Source: Alphaproteobacteria bacterium TMED93 (GTDB lineage Bacteria > Pseudomonadota > Alphaproteobacteria > TMED109). From it: a stretch of DNA of 10,827 nt. The translations under genes and the position numbers were made by a program. How positions within the stretch are numbered: position 1 is the stretch's first letter; each line of letters opens with the position of its first letter. The notes under the pieces are model-generated. The model worked only from the letters and a program-made list of their open reading frames with translations. It was not told the DNA's origin and searched no databases. Below are positions 1-6,975 of the stretch, piece after piece. The stretch lies in NCBI GenBank assembly GCA_002171495.2, contig NHEU02000053.1, positions 1 to 10,827 of the forward strand, read 5' to 3'.

Positions 1-834
1 GAAAATTTCATTCTATGTTGATTAAAGCTTTTCAAACTATCAAAACAACAGATTGATATTTGATCTTCTTTTTTAGCACCATAAGAGGCATAAATTGGAA
101 TTTTATTAAGAAGACATTTTTGAAAAAAAATTCTATTTGGTATAAATTGAATTTCAGCCATCAAGAAAAGAGCTATATCTTTCGAATTAAAGATTTTTTG
201 TGATTGATTTAACACATGTAAACTTTTAGATAATGCTAAATAAAATAGGTGAATATTATCTTCTGAAGGAAGCTCTTTAATATAATTTCTTACCGCAAAT
301 TCATAAGCTGATTTTCCTATTTCAATTTTTTCGCTTTTTAATACAACTAATTTTTTTAAACATTTTTCACTTTTAATTAAATTTAATGATTTATAGTAAT
401 AAAAAAATCTTTTAAAAATATTTCCATTGATTAAAATTTCAAATTTGTTTATTGAAAAACTTTTTGCTATAAATCTTGTAAGTATATCATTTTCGTTAAT
501 AATTGCCTTACAATCATAACCTGTGAGTTTTCTAAAATTGTTTCCTAAAATGCATTGAATAATTGCATGTATTGGATGGGTTGATAGTGTCAAATCTATT
601 AATATGTATTTGTTCTTCCCTTTTTTTTTAAATTTCCAAATTGAAGTATTTAGTTCTAGATATTGACTAATATTATTATCTCTAAAAATTGAGATTTGAT
701 TTTTATATATTATGTGTTTGAAAAATTTAATAGATGAGATGCTTCTTACTGTATCAAAAATATCTATTGATTTTTTTTTTTATCAACTTAAATTCAACAA
801 AAAAAAACTTTAGAATTAAAACAAACTTGCTCAT
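1..834 (-). pseudogene. Capsule-polysaccharide-type biosynthesis protein, frameshifted at a poly-A tract and cut by the left edge
   Basis: Reading leftward, an ATG at 834 opens a frame (MSKFVLILKFFFVEFKLIKKK) that meets a TGA at 756-754. Dropping one base from the 11-A tract (T-run 771-781 on the plus strand) moves into a frame that stays open for about 256 codons to the left edge. That long frame has a TAA just upstream of the tract and no ATG near its beginning, so the start at 834 plus a one-base shift is the natural reading. The long frame contains KYILIDLTLSTHPIHAI, IEIGKSAYEFAVRNYI and, near the edge, AEIQFIPNR...IPIYASYG. This pattern recalls a broad capsule-polysaccharide or glycosyltransferase-like family of surface-glycan islands; that match is from memory and moderate at best. 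The shift could be a real mutation, a phase-variable tract, transcriptional slippage or a sequencing error. The 3' end lies outside the window. Confidence 0.7.
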
Positions 835-962
835 ATTTATGATAAATTTATATTTTTAAGGTTTATAATAAGACTATAAAATGTCACAAAAGTTATTTAT
901 ATACTCGCAATAGTGAAATATATCCAATATATATAAACTTAAAACTGCAATTAATTTAAACA

Positions 963-1787
963 ATGTCAATATTAGTGGCTGAAATAGGATGGAATTTTAT
1001 TGGAAATTTATCTTTAGCAAAAAGAATGATTTTGAAAGCTAAAAAATCAGGGGCAGATGCGGTAAAATTTCAAATATGGAATCCTAAATTTTTGAAAAGT
1101 GGTGATTGGGATTTAGATGGAAGACGAAGAATTTATGAAAAAGCTTTTTTAGATGAAAAAAAATACAAACTACTTAAAAGTTTTGCAAAAAAAAATTCTA
1201 TTAGATGCTTTGCATCTGTTTTCAATAAAGAGGGAATAGATATGCTAAAAAAACTTAAAGATGATTGGGTCAAGATACCATCGCATGAGGCATATAATTT
1301 AGATTTAATAGAACTAGCATTTAAAAAGTTTCAAAAAGTAATAATTTCTTTAGGATGCTTAAAAAAAAAGGAATTACAAAAAATTCTTAATTTTATTATT
1401 AAAAATAAATCATATAAGAAAAAAGCTATTTTACTTCATTGTGTAAGTAGTTATCCACTTGAGCCTGAAAATTGTAATTTTGAAAAATTTGACTATCTAA
1501 AGACAAAATTTAATAACATAGGTTATTCTGGACACATGCAAGGTATAAATGATGCTTTATTTGCTTTGTCAAAAGGTGCATCACTTATAGAAAAACACTT
1601 CACTATAAATAAAAATCTTCCAGGTAGAGATAATAAATTTGCTATTTTGCCTAATGAACTTGCAACATTGAGTAATTACAAAAAAAATCTTAAAAAATTT
1701 GGAAAAAAGAGGGGACTTGGATTATTGAGTTGTGAAAAAGATATTTTCAAAAATTATAGAGGCAGATGGTCCAAAAAAATAAATTAG
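963..1787 (+). CDS. neuB: NeuB-type nonulosonic acid synthase, short form lacking a SAF domain
   Basis: Predicted cytoplasmic enzyme condensing phosphoenolpyruvate with an N-acyl hexosamine to give a nine-carbon acidic sugar (sialic, legionaminic or pseudaminic acid class). NeuB motifs run in order: AEIGWN (6-11), DAVKFQ (32-37), KIPSHE (104-109), HCVSSYP (159-165), GYSGH (187-191), EKHFT (210-214) and LPGRDNKFA (219-227). His191 and His212 have the same 21-residue spacing as the two Mn-binding histidines of Neisseria NeuB (His215 and His236). At 274 residues it ends just after the TIM-barrel with YRGRW, whereas typical NeuB proteins are about 340-350 residues and carry a C-terminal antifreeze-like SAF domain. 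The following glycosyltransferase gene starts 22 bases before this stop, so the two are probably co-transcribed. The exact sugar cannot be read from sequence. The synthase family is secure; the neuB symbol is generic. Confidence 0.88.
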   Translation: MSILVAEIGWNFIGNLSLAKRMILKAKKSGADAVKFQIWNPKFLKSGDWDLDGRRRIYEKAFLDEKKYKLLKSFAKKNSIRCFASVFNKEGIDMLKKLKDDWVKIPSHEAYNLDLIELAFKKFQKVIISLGCLKKKELQKILNFIIKNKSYKKKAILLHCVSSYPLEPENCNFEKFDYLKTKFNNIGYSGHMQGINDALFALSKGASLIEKHFTINKNLPGRDNKFAILPNELATLSNYKKNLKKFGKKRGLGLLSCEKDIFKNYRGRWSKKIN

Positions 1788-3019
1788 CAGCTTCAATAAT
1801 TATTAGAGGTAAAAATGAAGCTAGATGGCTGAAAATATTATTGCCTATTCTAAAAAAACAATCATTAAAAAACTTTGAAATTATATTTTGCGATAATAAT
1901 AGTTCCGATAATACAATGGAAATTCTTAAAAGATTTAAAATTAAAAAAATATTAACTTTTAAAAAATATCTACCAGGTAAAATATTAAATTCGGGTATCA
2001 AATTTTGTGAAGGAGAATTTATTTGTATTTTATCATCACATTGTATTCCTGTATCAAATACCTGGCTTCAAGAACATTTAGAATTTATTAAGAGAAATAA
2101 AAAGTATGCTGCAGTTTTTGGAAAGCAAATACCTTTACCTGGTTCATCTACTCAAAATCTTATTGATTTAGATATTGTATTTAAAGATCAGGAAATAATT
2201 TACACAAAGGACCCATATCTAAATAATGCTAACTCAATTTATAATGCGAAGATTCTAAAAAATAATCTTTTTAATTCAAAATTAACAAATATAGAAGATA
2301 GAGAGTGGGCTAATAAAATTATAAAAAAAGGTTACAAAATTTGCTACAGTGCAATGTCTGAGGTTTTTCATCTCCATGGAATTCACCAGCATAGTTTTCA
2401 ATCAAATAGATCAATAAATACTCATAAAATCTTACAAAAAAAATATATTAATAAATGGAAAAAATGTGAATTTTTAAAAAAAGAAAATTTAAAATTTGGG
2501 TTAATTATTAATGCAAGAAGAGAACACGATTTTAAGAAACTGAAAATAAAAATAAATATTTTTCTATCCAAAATTAATAATAAAACTAATTATATAGATA
2601 AAATAATATTGATATCTAATTTTAAAAATTTTAGAAATAACAAGATAAGTACAATTTCTAGTAAAAATTCATTGAGTGAGGATTTAAAATCAATTTATAA
2701 AAAATTTAAAAATTCATGTTCTATTTGGAACTATTTGATTTATGTAAATATTGAAAAAAAATTCAACAAAAAGGCTTTACTAAAATTACTTAATAAAGCT
2801 GTTTATAATTGTTATGAGTCATGTACGTTTGGTGAAAAAATAAAAGAAAATTTCATAATAAATGTAAAAGGCAATGAAGCTTTCAAAAGCACCTCTTTAG
2901 ATAAGGTAGAGAATAAACCTCTCATTACTCTTATAAAATTATCAAAAGGCATTGTAGCAGATGTTGATTATTTGCGTGAAGGCTCACTAATTACAAAGAA
3001 TACTCACATAGAATGCTAA
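1766..3019 (+). CDS. GT2 glycosyltransferase with a degenerate cytidylyltransferase-like C-terminal half
   Basis: Residues 1-230 look like a GT-A family 2 glycosyltransferase: an N-terminal strand and RGKNEARWL (14-22), FCDNNSSDNT (41-50) in the nucleotide-binding region, SSHCIPVSNTWL (90-101) where many GT2 enzymes have DxD, IEDREWA (176-182) near the expected catalytic acid, and HLHGIHQH (202-209). Residues 244-417 are not needed for a GT2 domain. They resemble the NeuA-type protein encoded next door: FGLIINAR opens like its PCIVLAR, YIDKIILISN parallels LIDDIIISTD, and YESCTFGEKIKENFII parallels IDSCFAAYEQHKNFWI. The NeuA nucleotide-binding signature is absent, so this half is probably inactive or structural. 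The gene starts inside the synthase gene at ATG 1766, with AGAGG three bases upstream, and its stop overlaps the cytidylyltransferase start by seven bases. Donor and acceptor are unknown. The GT2 call is firm; the C-terminal call is inference. Confidence 0.82.
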   Translation: MVQKNKLAASIIIRGKNEARWLKILLPILKKQSLKNFEIIFCDNNSSDNTMEILKRFKIKKILTFKKYLPGKILNSGIKFCEGEFICILSSHCIPVSNTWLQEHLEFIKRNKKYAAVFGKQIPLPGSSTQNLIDLDIVFKDQEIIYTKDPYLNNANSIYNAKILKNNLFNSKLTNIEDREWANKIIKKGYKICYSAMSEVFHLHGIHQHSFQSNRSINTHKILQKKYINKWKKCEFLKKENLKFGLIINARREHDFKKLKIKINIFLSKINNKTNYIDKIILISNFKNFRNNKISTISSKNSLSEDLKSIYKKFKNSCSIWNYLIYVNIEKKFNKKALLKLLNKAVYNCYESCTFGEKIKENFIINVKGNEAFKSTSLDKVENKPLITLIKLSKGIVADVDYLREGSLITKNTHIEC

Positions 3020-3699
3020 AAAGTAATAAGATTCCTTGTATAGTTCTAGCTAGAAAAAATTCAAGAGGAATTAAGAACAAAAATAGAATTAAGCTAAATG
3101 GATTACCATTAATTAATCATACAATTAATTATTTAAAAAAAGTTAAACTAATCGATGACATCATAATATCTACAGATGACAAAGTCATAGCACAGATCTC
3201 TGAGAATAATAATTGTTTTACAATATTTCCTCGTCCAACTCATCTATCAAATGATAAAGCTACGTCGGAAGCTGCATTATCTCATGCATTAAAAATTTAT
3301 GAAGAAATAAAAGGTAAAACTGATATTACTACTTTTGTTCAAACTACAGAGTTTTTTAAGGCTCCAAAAATTTTAGAAAAATGTATTAAAGTCTTAAAAA
3401 AAAATAAAAAAATTGATAGTTGTTTTGCTGCATATGAACAGCACAAAAATTTTTGGATTAGAGAAAAAGGTTCACTTAAGAGAATTTCTTCTTTCAATGA
3501 GAGATATAAACCAAGACAAGAAAAAAAGGTGGTTTTAAGAGAGGATACTGGGTTAGGTTTGGCAACAAGATCTAAATTTATAAGAAAAAATGAAAGACTT
3601 GGAAATAAAGTAGCTTGTATAACTTATAGTAATCCACTTTATAGTTTAGATCTAAATCAGAATGATGATTTGAAACTAATTAAAAAAATATTAAAATAG
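3013..3699 (+). CDS. neuA: NeuA-type acylneuraminate cytidylyltransferase
   Basis: Predicted cytoplasmic enzyme that activates a nonulosonic acid with CTP to give the CMP-sugar used by a transferase. At 228 residues it has the usual length. The N-terminal CTP-binding segment reads VLARKNSRGIKNKN (11-24), a variant of the family's ARxGSKxIPxKN, followed by LNGLPLINHTI (28-38). Further family features are DDIIISTDD (48-56), RPTHLSNDKATSEAAL (74-89) and the central DSCFAAYEQHKNFWI (135-149). The 3' portion (GLGLATRSKF, 181-190, and YSLDLNQNDDL, 210-220) also fits. It is the last of three overlapping plus-strand genes, so CMP-sugar formation directly follows the synthase and a glycosyltransferase. 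It might activate a sialic-acid relative (legionaminic or pseudaminic class) or even a Kdo-like sugar; the adjacent NeuB homologue favours a nonulosonic acid. Confidence 0.88.
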   Translation: MLKSNKIPCIVLARKNSRGIKNKNRIKLNGLPLINHTINYLKKVKLIDDIIISTDDKVIAQISENNNCFTIFPRPTHLSNDKATSEAALSHALKIYEEIKGKTDITTFVQTTEFFKAPKILEKCIKVLKKNKKIDSCFAAYEQHKNFWIREKGSLKRISSFNERYKPRQEKKVVLREDTGLGLATRSKFIRKNERLGNKVACITYSNPLYSLDLNQNDDLKLIKKILK

Positions 3700-3713
3700 A
3701 TTTATCTATTTTT
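3693..3713 (+). terminator. AT-rich hairpin overlapping the cytidylyltransferase stop codon
   Basis: AAAATAGA (3693-3700), loop TTTA, then TCTATTTT (3705-3712) and one more T: a perfect 8-bp stem containing the stop codon TAG (3697-3699). It sits where a terminator is needed, between convergent genes, but it is almost all A/T and lacks a long U tract. It is best read as a weak terminator or 3'-end stabiliser. Confidence 0.4.
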
Positions 3714-3920
3714 ATGATATTGCAAAAAATTATCTACAATTAATTGGTTTCTTGTCTTATTAAATTATATATCATAATGAATATAATATTTATTTTGAAA
3801 AAGTGATAATCTTTAAAAACTAACTTTCTTAAACTAAATCTATAATAAAATTAAATAATGGTAAAAAAACTAAAGTAAAATAAAAAAAATTTTTTCATAA
3901 CTTAAAACAAATTGAATAAT

Positions 3921-4670
3921 TTAAGATTTAATAATTTGAATTACTGACTCCAAACCATCTCTAGAAAATGCCAAAAATTTATATTCATTTTCACTGAAAA
4001 CTTCCTTTAATGCCTTATATTCACCCACATCCCATCCTGGATAATTATATAATTCATCAAAAATTATGATTGCGTCTTTTACTAGTAGTGGCTTGATTCT
4101 TTCTAAAATATATTTACTAGTTTTGTAAGTATCAACATCTATGTTTATAAATTTTATCTTAAATTTATTTTCATCCAAAAATTTATCTAATGTTTCTTCA
4201 ATCCAACCTGGTATTAACTCTACATTTTTATTTACTTTTGGTAATTTTTTATTTAGGTTAAAACTTTCTTCAGCAATGCCTGAAAAACCATGCCAGTCAT
4301 CTTTTAATCCCTCAAAAGAGTCAAACCCATAAATTTTATTAGTATATTTTGACAACAAATTAATGCTGTCACCTTTCCATACACCAAATTCAAGACACAA
4401 TAATTTTACATCGCTATTATTTTTGATTGATTTTTTTATTGCATATTTTTTTATTTGACTACTTTTAATGAAAGTTGATGTTTTAAAATATTTTTTAAAT
4501 TCATTATAACAGTTTATTCTTTCTTCATTACAATATAACTCATAAATATCCATAGAATGGTTGTGTTGAATTTTAATTGGTTTTAAAGAAATATTATTAT
4601 TATATATAAGAAATAATTTTTTAATAATCCTTAAAATAAAGCTTAAAAACCTTCTTGCTATATATCTCAT
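3921..4670 (-). CDS. TylF/CmcI-type SAM-dependent O-methyltransferase
   Basis: A class I S-adenosylmethionine methyltransferase resembling the macrocin O-methyltransferase (TylF) family, which methylates sugar hydroxyls. The SAM-binding loop is LEFGVWKGDS (93-102), followed by the acidic strand end IYGFDSFEGL (113-122). The downstream motifs INIDVDTYKTS (176-186) and IIFDELYNYPGW (202-213) carry the acidic residues that bind metal in this family. The first 90 residues are less conserved: a basic, hydrophobic start (RRFLSFILRIIKKLF) suggests loose membrane contact. Its ATG overlaps the TGA of the upstream oxygenase-like gene (shared ATGA, 4667-4670), so the two are probably translationally coupled and act on the same product. 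A likely role is O-methylation of a surface-glycan sugar; the target is not determinable. At 249 residues it is a full-length family member. Confidence 0.82.
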   Translation of the reverse strand: MRYIARRFLSFILRIIKKLFLIYNNNISLKPIKIQHNHSMDIYELYCNEERINCYNEFKKYFKTSTFIKSSQIKKYAIKKSIKNNSDVKLLCLEFGVWKGDSINLLSKYTNKIYGFDSFEGLKDDWHGFSGIAEESFNLNKKLPKVNKNVELIPGWIEETLDKFLDENKFKIKFINIDVDTYKTSKYILERIKPLLVKDAIIIFDELYNYPGWDVGEYKALKEVFSENEYKFLAFSRDGLESVIQIIKS

Positions 4671-5569
4671 ATCTTTTTTTTTGAAGTAAACATTGCTAGG
4701 GGAGTTTTATAAAGCACATTATTTTTTAGAAAATTATCTGACGAGTGAATTCTACATCTATCCCAGTAAACTAAGTCACCAATTTTCCACTCTATAACTC
4801 TATCTATTTCTAAACTTTGTAAATCATTGTAAGGCTGATGAGACATATAATTTTCGTAATGCCTCATATCAAATTTTTTATCTGAAATTATATGTTTATT
4901 TGTCCTTTGATTATATCTTTTACTTTTAGTAAGATATTCAATATAATTTTTAAAACTTTCATCTACAAAAAAGACATTACCTTTATAACTCATATCACTA
5001 TTATTATATTTTAGTAACTCATTATAAAAATCATTGATATCCATTATATCAATAAAATTTTTTGATTTATCTTTAATGATAAAATCTGTATTTGAATTTA
5101 TATTGCTTGAAAAAAGTGCTGACTGATCAAACCATTTATTTTTAAATATAATTGTATTGGGGGGGTTAGATGATTTTGCTTCTGGCTTATAGACTATCTC
5201 CATTGGAATAATTACATTTTTATAAATAATATCATTCGGGTTTTTTCCTGTGTCAGCGTGAAGTCTCAGAGGATATCTTGAGGTGATAATATGAGGTTGG
5301 AAATCATTTACATAAAATTCCCCTATTACTTCCTCTATTCTTTTTTTCAAATTTTTGAGTTTTTGAGTCTGGTTAAAATCAAAAAATATTTTAGTACTTT
5401 CTTCCCTCTCAACAGCTTTGCTCTTTCCAACAGATTTATTTTTTAAATTTCTTAAATAATCAAGAATTTCCTCAGCTTCATTTTTTGAAATAAATTTTTC
5501 TACACAATTAACTCCTGTCTCCAGATTTTTAATTTTATTCAAAACATCAATTTTAAAAAAATTTTCCAT
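4667..5569 (-). CDS. Putative 2-oxoglutarate/Fe(II)-dependent oxygenase
   Basis: The 300-residue protein shows the iron-binding triad arrangement of 2-oxoglutarate oxygenases: LRLHADTG (101-108, giving His104 and Asp106) and a distal GDLVYWDRCRIHSSDN (264-279, giving His275). Lys288 in LYKTPLAMF lies where a basic residue would bind the 2-oxoglutarate carboxylate. The N-terminus (VEKFISKNEAEEILDYLRNL) looks like the opening helix of prolyl-hydroxylase-like or PhyH-like folds. The HxD-to-His spacing of about 170 residues is long and implies a large insertion around 145-250, rich in Asn, Lys and Tyr. It overlaps the methyltransferase gene by four bases, pointing to hydroxylation or oxidation of the sugar that is then methylated. 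On the minus strand a TATAAT sits at 5586-5581, only 11 bases from the ATG, without a good -35. The fold call is inferred from motifs; the substrate is unknown. Confidence 0.68.
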   Translation of the reverse strand: MENFFKIDVLNKIKNLETGVNCVEKFISKNEAEEILDYLRNLKNKSVGKSKAVEREESTKIFFDFNQTQKLKNLKKRIEEVIGEFYVNDFQPHIITSRYPLRLHADTGKNPNDIIYKNVIIPMEIVYKPEAKSSNPPNTIIFKNKWFDQSALFSSNINSNTDFIIKDKSKNFIDIMDINDFYNELLKYNNSDMSYKGNVFFVDESFKNYIEYLTKSKRYNQRTNKHIISDKKFDMRHYENYMSHQPYNDLQSLEIDRVIEWKIGDLVYWDRCRIHSSDNFLKNNVLYKTPLAMFTSKKKI

Positions 5570-5652
5570 AGTTTGAAACGATTATATTTTGTTTAAATGT
5601 TTATATACATTATTTTATTTATATTTGTATATCATAAAATCTGTTGAAATCT

Positions 5653-6780
5653 TTAATTATTATTTTTTTTAATTTCATAAAAATTTAGAAAATTATCTGA
5701 AATTAATTTGTTACCTAATTTATTAAAATGTACGTCAAATGGTATATAATATTTTTTAATAATTTCTAAATTTTCATTAAAAGAATTTTCTTTACTGAAA
5801 AAGAAGGGGAAAAAATTAATAAAATCAATATTATTTTTCTCTGAAAAGCTTTTCCAAATTTTAACGTGAATAGAGTCAAAATCATTATTATATATTTGTT
5901 GAAACCAAGGATAAACTGCAATTGTCATATCAATATTATTTTTTTTACACAAGTCCACTAAAAGTTGCATTTTAATTTTCATTTCTTGTAGTCCAAATTC
6001 TCCATACTCTTTGTAAATAGCTTCATCAAAAGTCCAGCCAGTAGTAAAAGTATTTACTTCAGACATGTGAATTATAAAATTTTCTGAGTCACTTAAATAT
6101 TTATCCTTTGTATAATCATAAACAAGATTTAATAATGTATAAGTTAAAACAAAATTTGATTTAATAAATTTCACAGTTTTTTCAAATAGATTTAATTTTT
6201 TTTCATATACAATTTTATTTTCTTCTATCTCCTTAGAAAATTCATCTTTTGCATCACTTAAATCTATAAAAACAATTAGTTCATCAAATTCTAATTTCAA
6301 ATTATTTATTAAATATAATATTTTGTTGTAATAAATGGATGGATAATAACTTCCAACTCCAGCATTTAATACTTCAATGTCAAATTTTTTTAAATTATTG
6401 TCAATTATTCCAACAAAAGTATCTTCATAATCTAATAAGACACCCTCTGTAAATGAATCCCCAATAAATAAAATTCTATGCTTATCTTTTTTCAAAACTA
6501 CTTCTCTTGTTTCAGAATCTTTAAAACCAAGTGAGTTAGTTACAAATCTATAGGTCCCAAAACCTATATTTTCCTCTAAAACATTAATATTTGGTAAAAA
6601 ACCATGGTGATAAAACTCATTTTTTACCCTATAAAATTGTTGTTTAGGTGCTCTTTTTTCATTTATTTTAAAGTAATGATAATCTTTAAATATTAATTTT
6701 GTAAGAATAAAATCTAGAGAAAAAATTAAAATTGGCAAAGAAAAAGCAAGCAAAAAATAAAATAAAATTTTTTTTATCAT
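5653..6780 (-). CDS. Membrane-anchored SGNH/GDSL-family hydrolase-like protein
   Basis: An N-terminal hydrophobic segment (about residues 4-31, after MIKK) acts as a signal anchor and places the rest outside the cytoplasmic membrane. The SGNH blocks follow: ILFIGDSFTEG (103-113) with nucleophile Ser109, NAGVGSYYPS (139-148) as block II, and DVHFNKLGNKLI (349-360) with the Asp349 and His351 pair. Block III (GxND) is not clear; FIDLSDAKDE (171-180) occupies that place. Related proteins often act as acyl-esterases or O-acyltransferase partners on exported polysaccharides, so a role in adding or removing acetyl groups on the surface glycan is plausible. The start ATG directly follows the stop codon of a 46-codon membrane-protein ORF in the same frame. 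The downstream gap of 83 bases to the oxygenase holds no other ORF. Confidence 0.75.
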   Translation of the reverse strand: MIKKILFYFLLAFSLPILIFSLDFILTKLIFKDYHYFKINEKRAPKQQFYRVKNEFYHHGFLPNINVLEENIGFGTYRFVTNSLGFKDSETREVVLKKDKHRILFIGDSFTEGVLLDYEDTFVGIIDNNLKKFDIEVLNAGVGSYYPSIYYNKILYLINNLKLEFDELIVFIDLSDAKDEFSKEIEENKIVYEKKLNLFEKTVKFIKSNFVLTYTLLNLVYDYTKDKYLSDSENFIIHMSEVNTFTTGWTFDEAIYKEYGEFGLQEMKIKMQLLVDLCKKNNIDMTIAVYPWFQQIYNNDFDSIHVKIWKSFSEKNNIDFINFFPFFFSKENSFNENLEIIKKYYIPFDVHFNKLGNKLISDNFLNFYEIKKNNN

Positions 6781-6921
6781 TTAAATATTTTTAGTAAGAC
6801 ATAATTGATAAATCGATTTTATTATTGTTGCTAATATTAAAGTTGCTATTAAGGCAAAAATAAAATTTACAGAAAAATCGGAAACAGATAATTTAATATG
6901 ATCTTTTATATCAGTTAGCAT
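6781..6921 (-). CDS. Small single-span membrane protein, 46 residues
   Basis: Reading leftward from ATG at 6921 to TAA at 6783-6781 gives a 46-residue product. A polar start (MLTDIKDHIKLSVSDFS) is followed by a hydrophobic stretch (VNFIFALIATLILATII, about residues 18-34) and a short basic tail (KSIYQLCLTKNI), which is a typical one-helix membrane protein. Its stop is immediately followed by the SGNH gene's ATG with no base between and in the same frame, so the pair should be translationally coupled. It lies 54 bases after the ABC-exporter gene. No family is recognised with confidence; the helix loosely recalls the first transmembrane segment of longer small-domain membrane proteins such as DUF4956, so it may be a truncated remnant. 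No Shine-Dalgarno sequence is visible, as for most genes here. Confidence 0.5.
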   Translation of the reverse strand: MLTDIKDHIKLSVSDFSVNFIFALIATLILATIIKSIYQLCLTKNI

Positions 6922-6975
6922 AAATCAATTTACTTAAATTTCAATCGTAACAGTTTTTTATTAATTTAAAAAATG

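Noticed and set aside
835..962. Promoters in the gap between the left-edge gene and the synthase gene (TATAAT at 864-869, TATACT at 900-905)
   Set aside because: Neither has a recognisable -35 at proper spacing, and such hexamers are common in this base composition.
1747..2001. Minus-strand open frame opposite the synthase/glycosyltransferase junction
   Set aside because: Lies antisense to two well-supported genes and has no family-like motif; open by chance in AT-rich DNA.
3846..3890. A 15-codon ORF (ATG, two Lys, then Phe-rich) on the minus strand downstream of the methyltransferase
   Set aside because: Far too short, made almost wholly of homopolymer codons, and without any support beyond an ATG.
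3901..3925. CTTAAA/TTTAAG inverted repeat as terminator of the minus-strand methyltransferase gene
   Set aside because: Only six A/T-rich pairs around a 13-base loop with no adjacent T run; expected by chance.
4141..4332. Plus-strand open frame inside the methyltransferase gene
   Set aside because: Antisense to conserved methyltransferase motifs; no independent evidence for coding.
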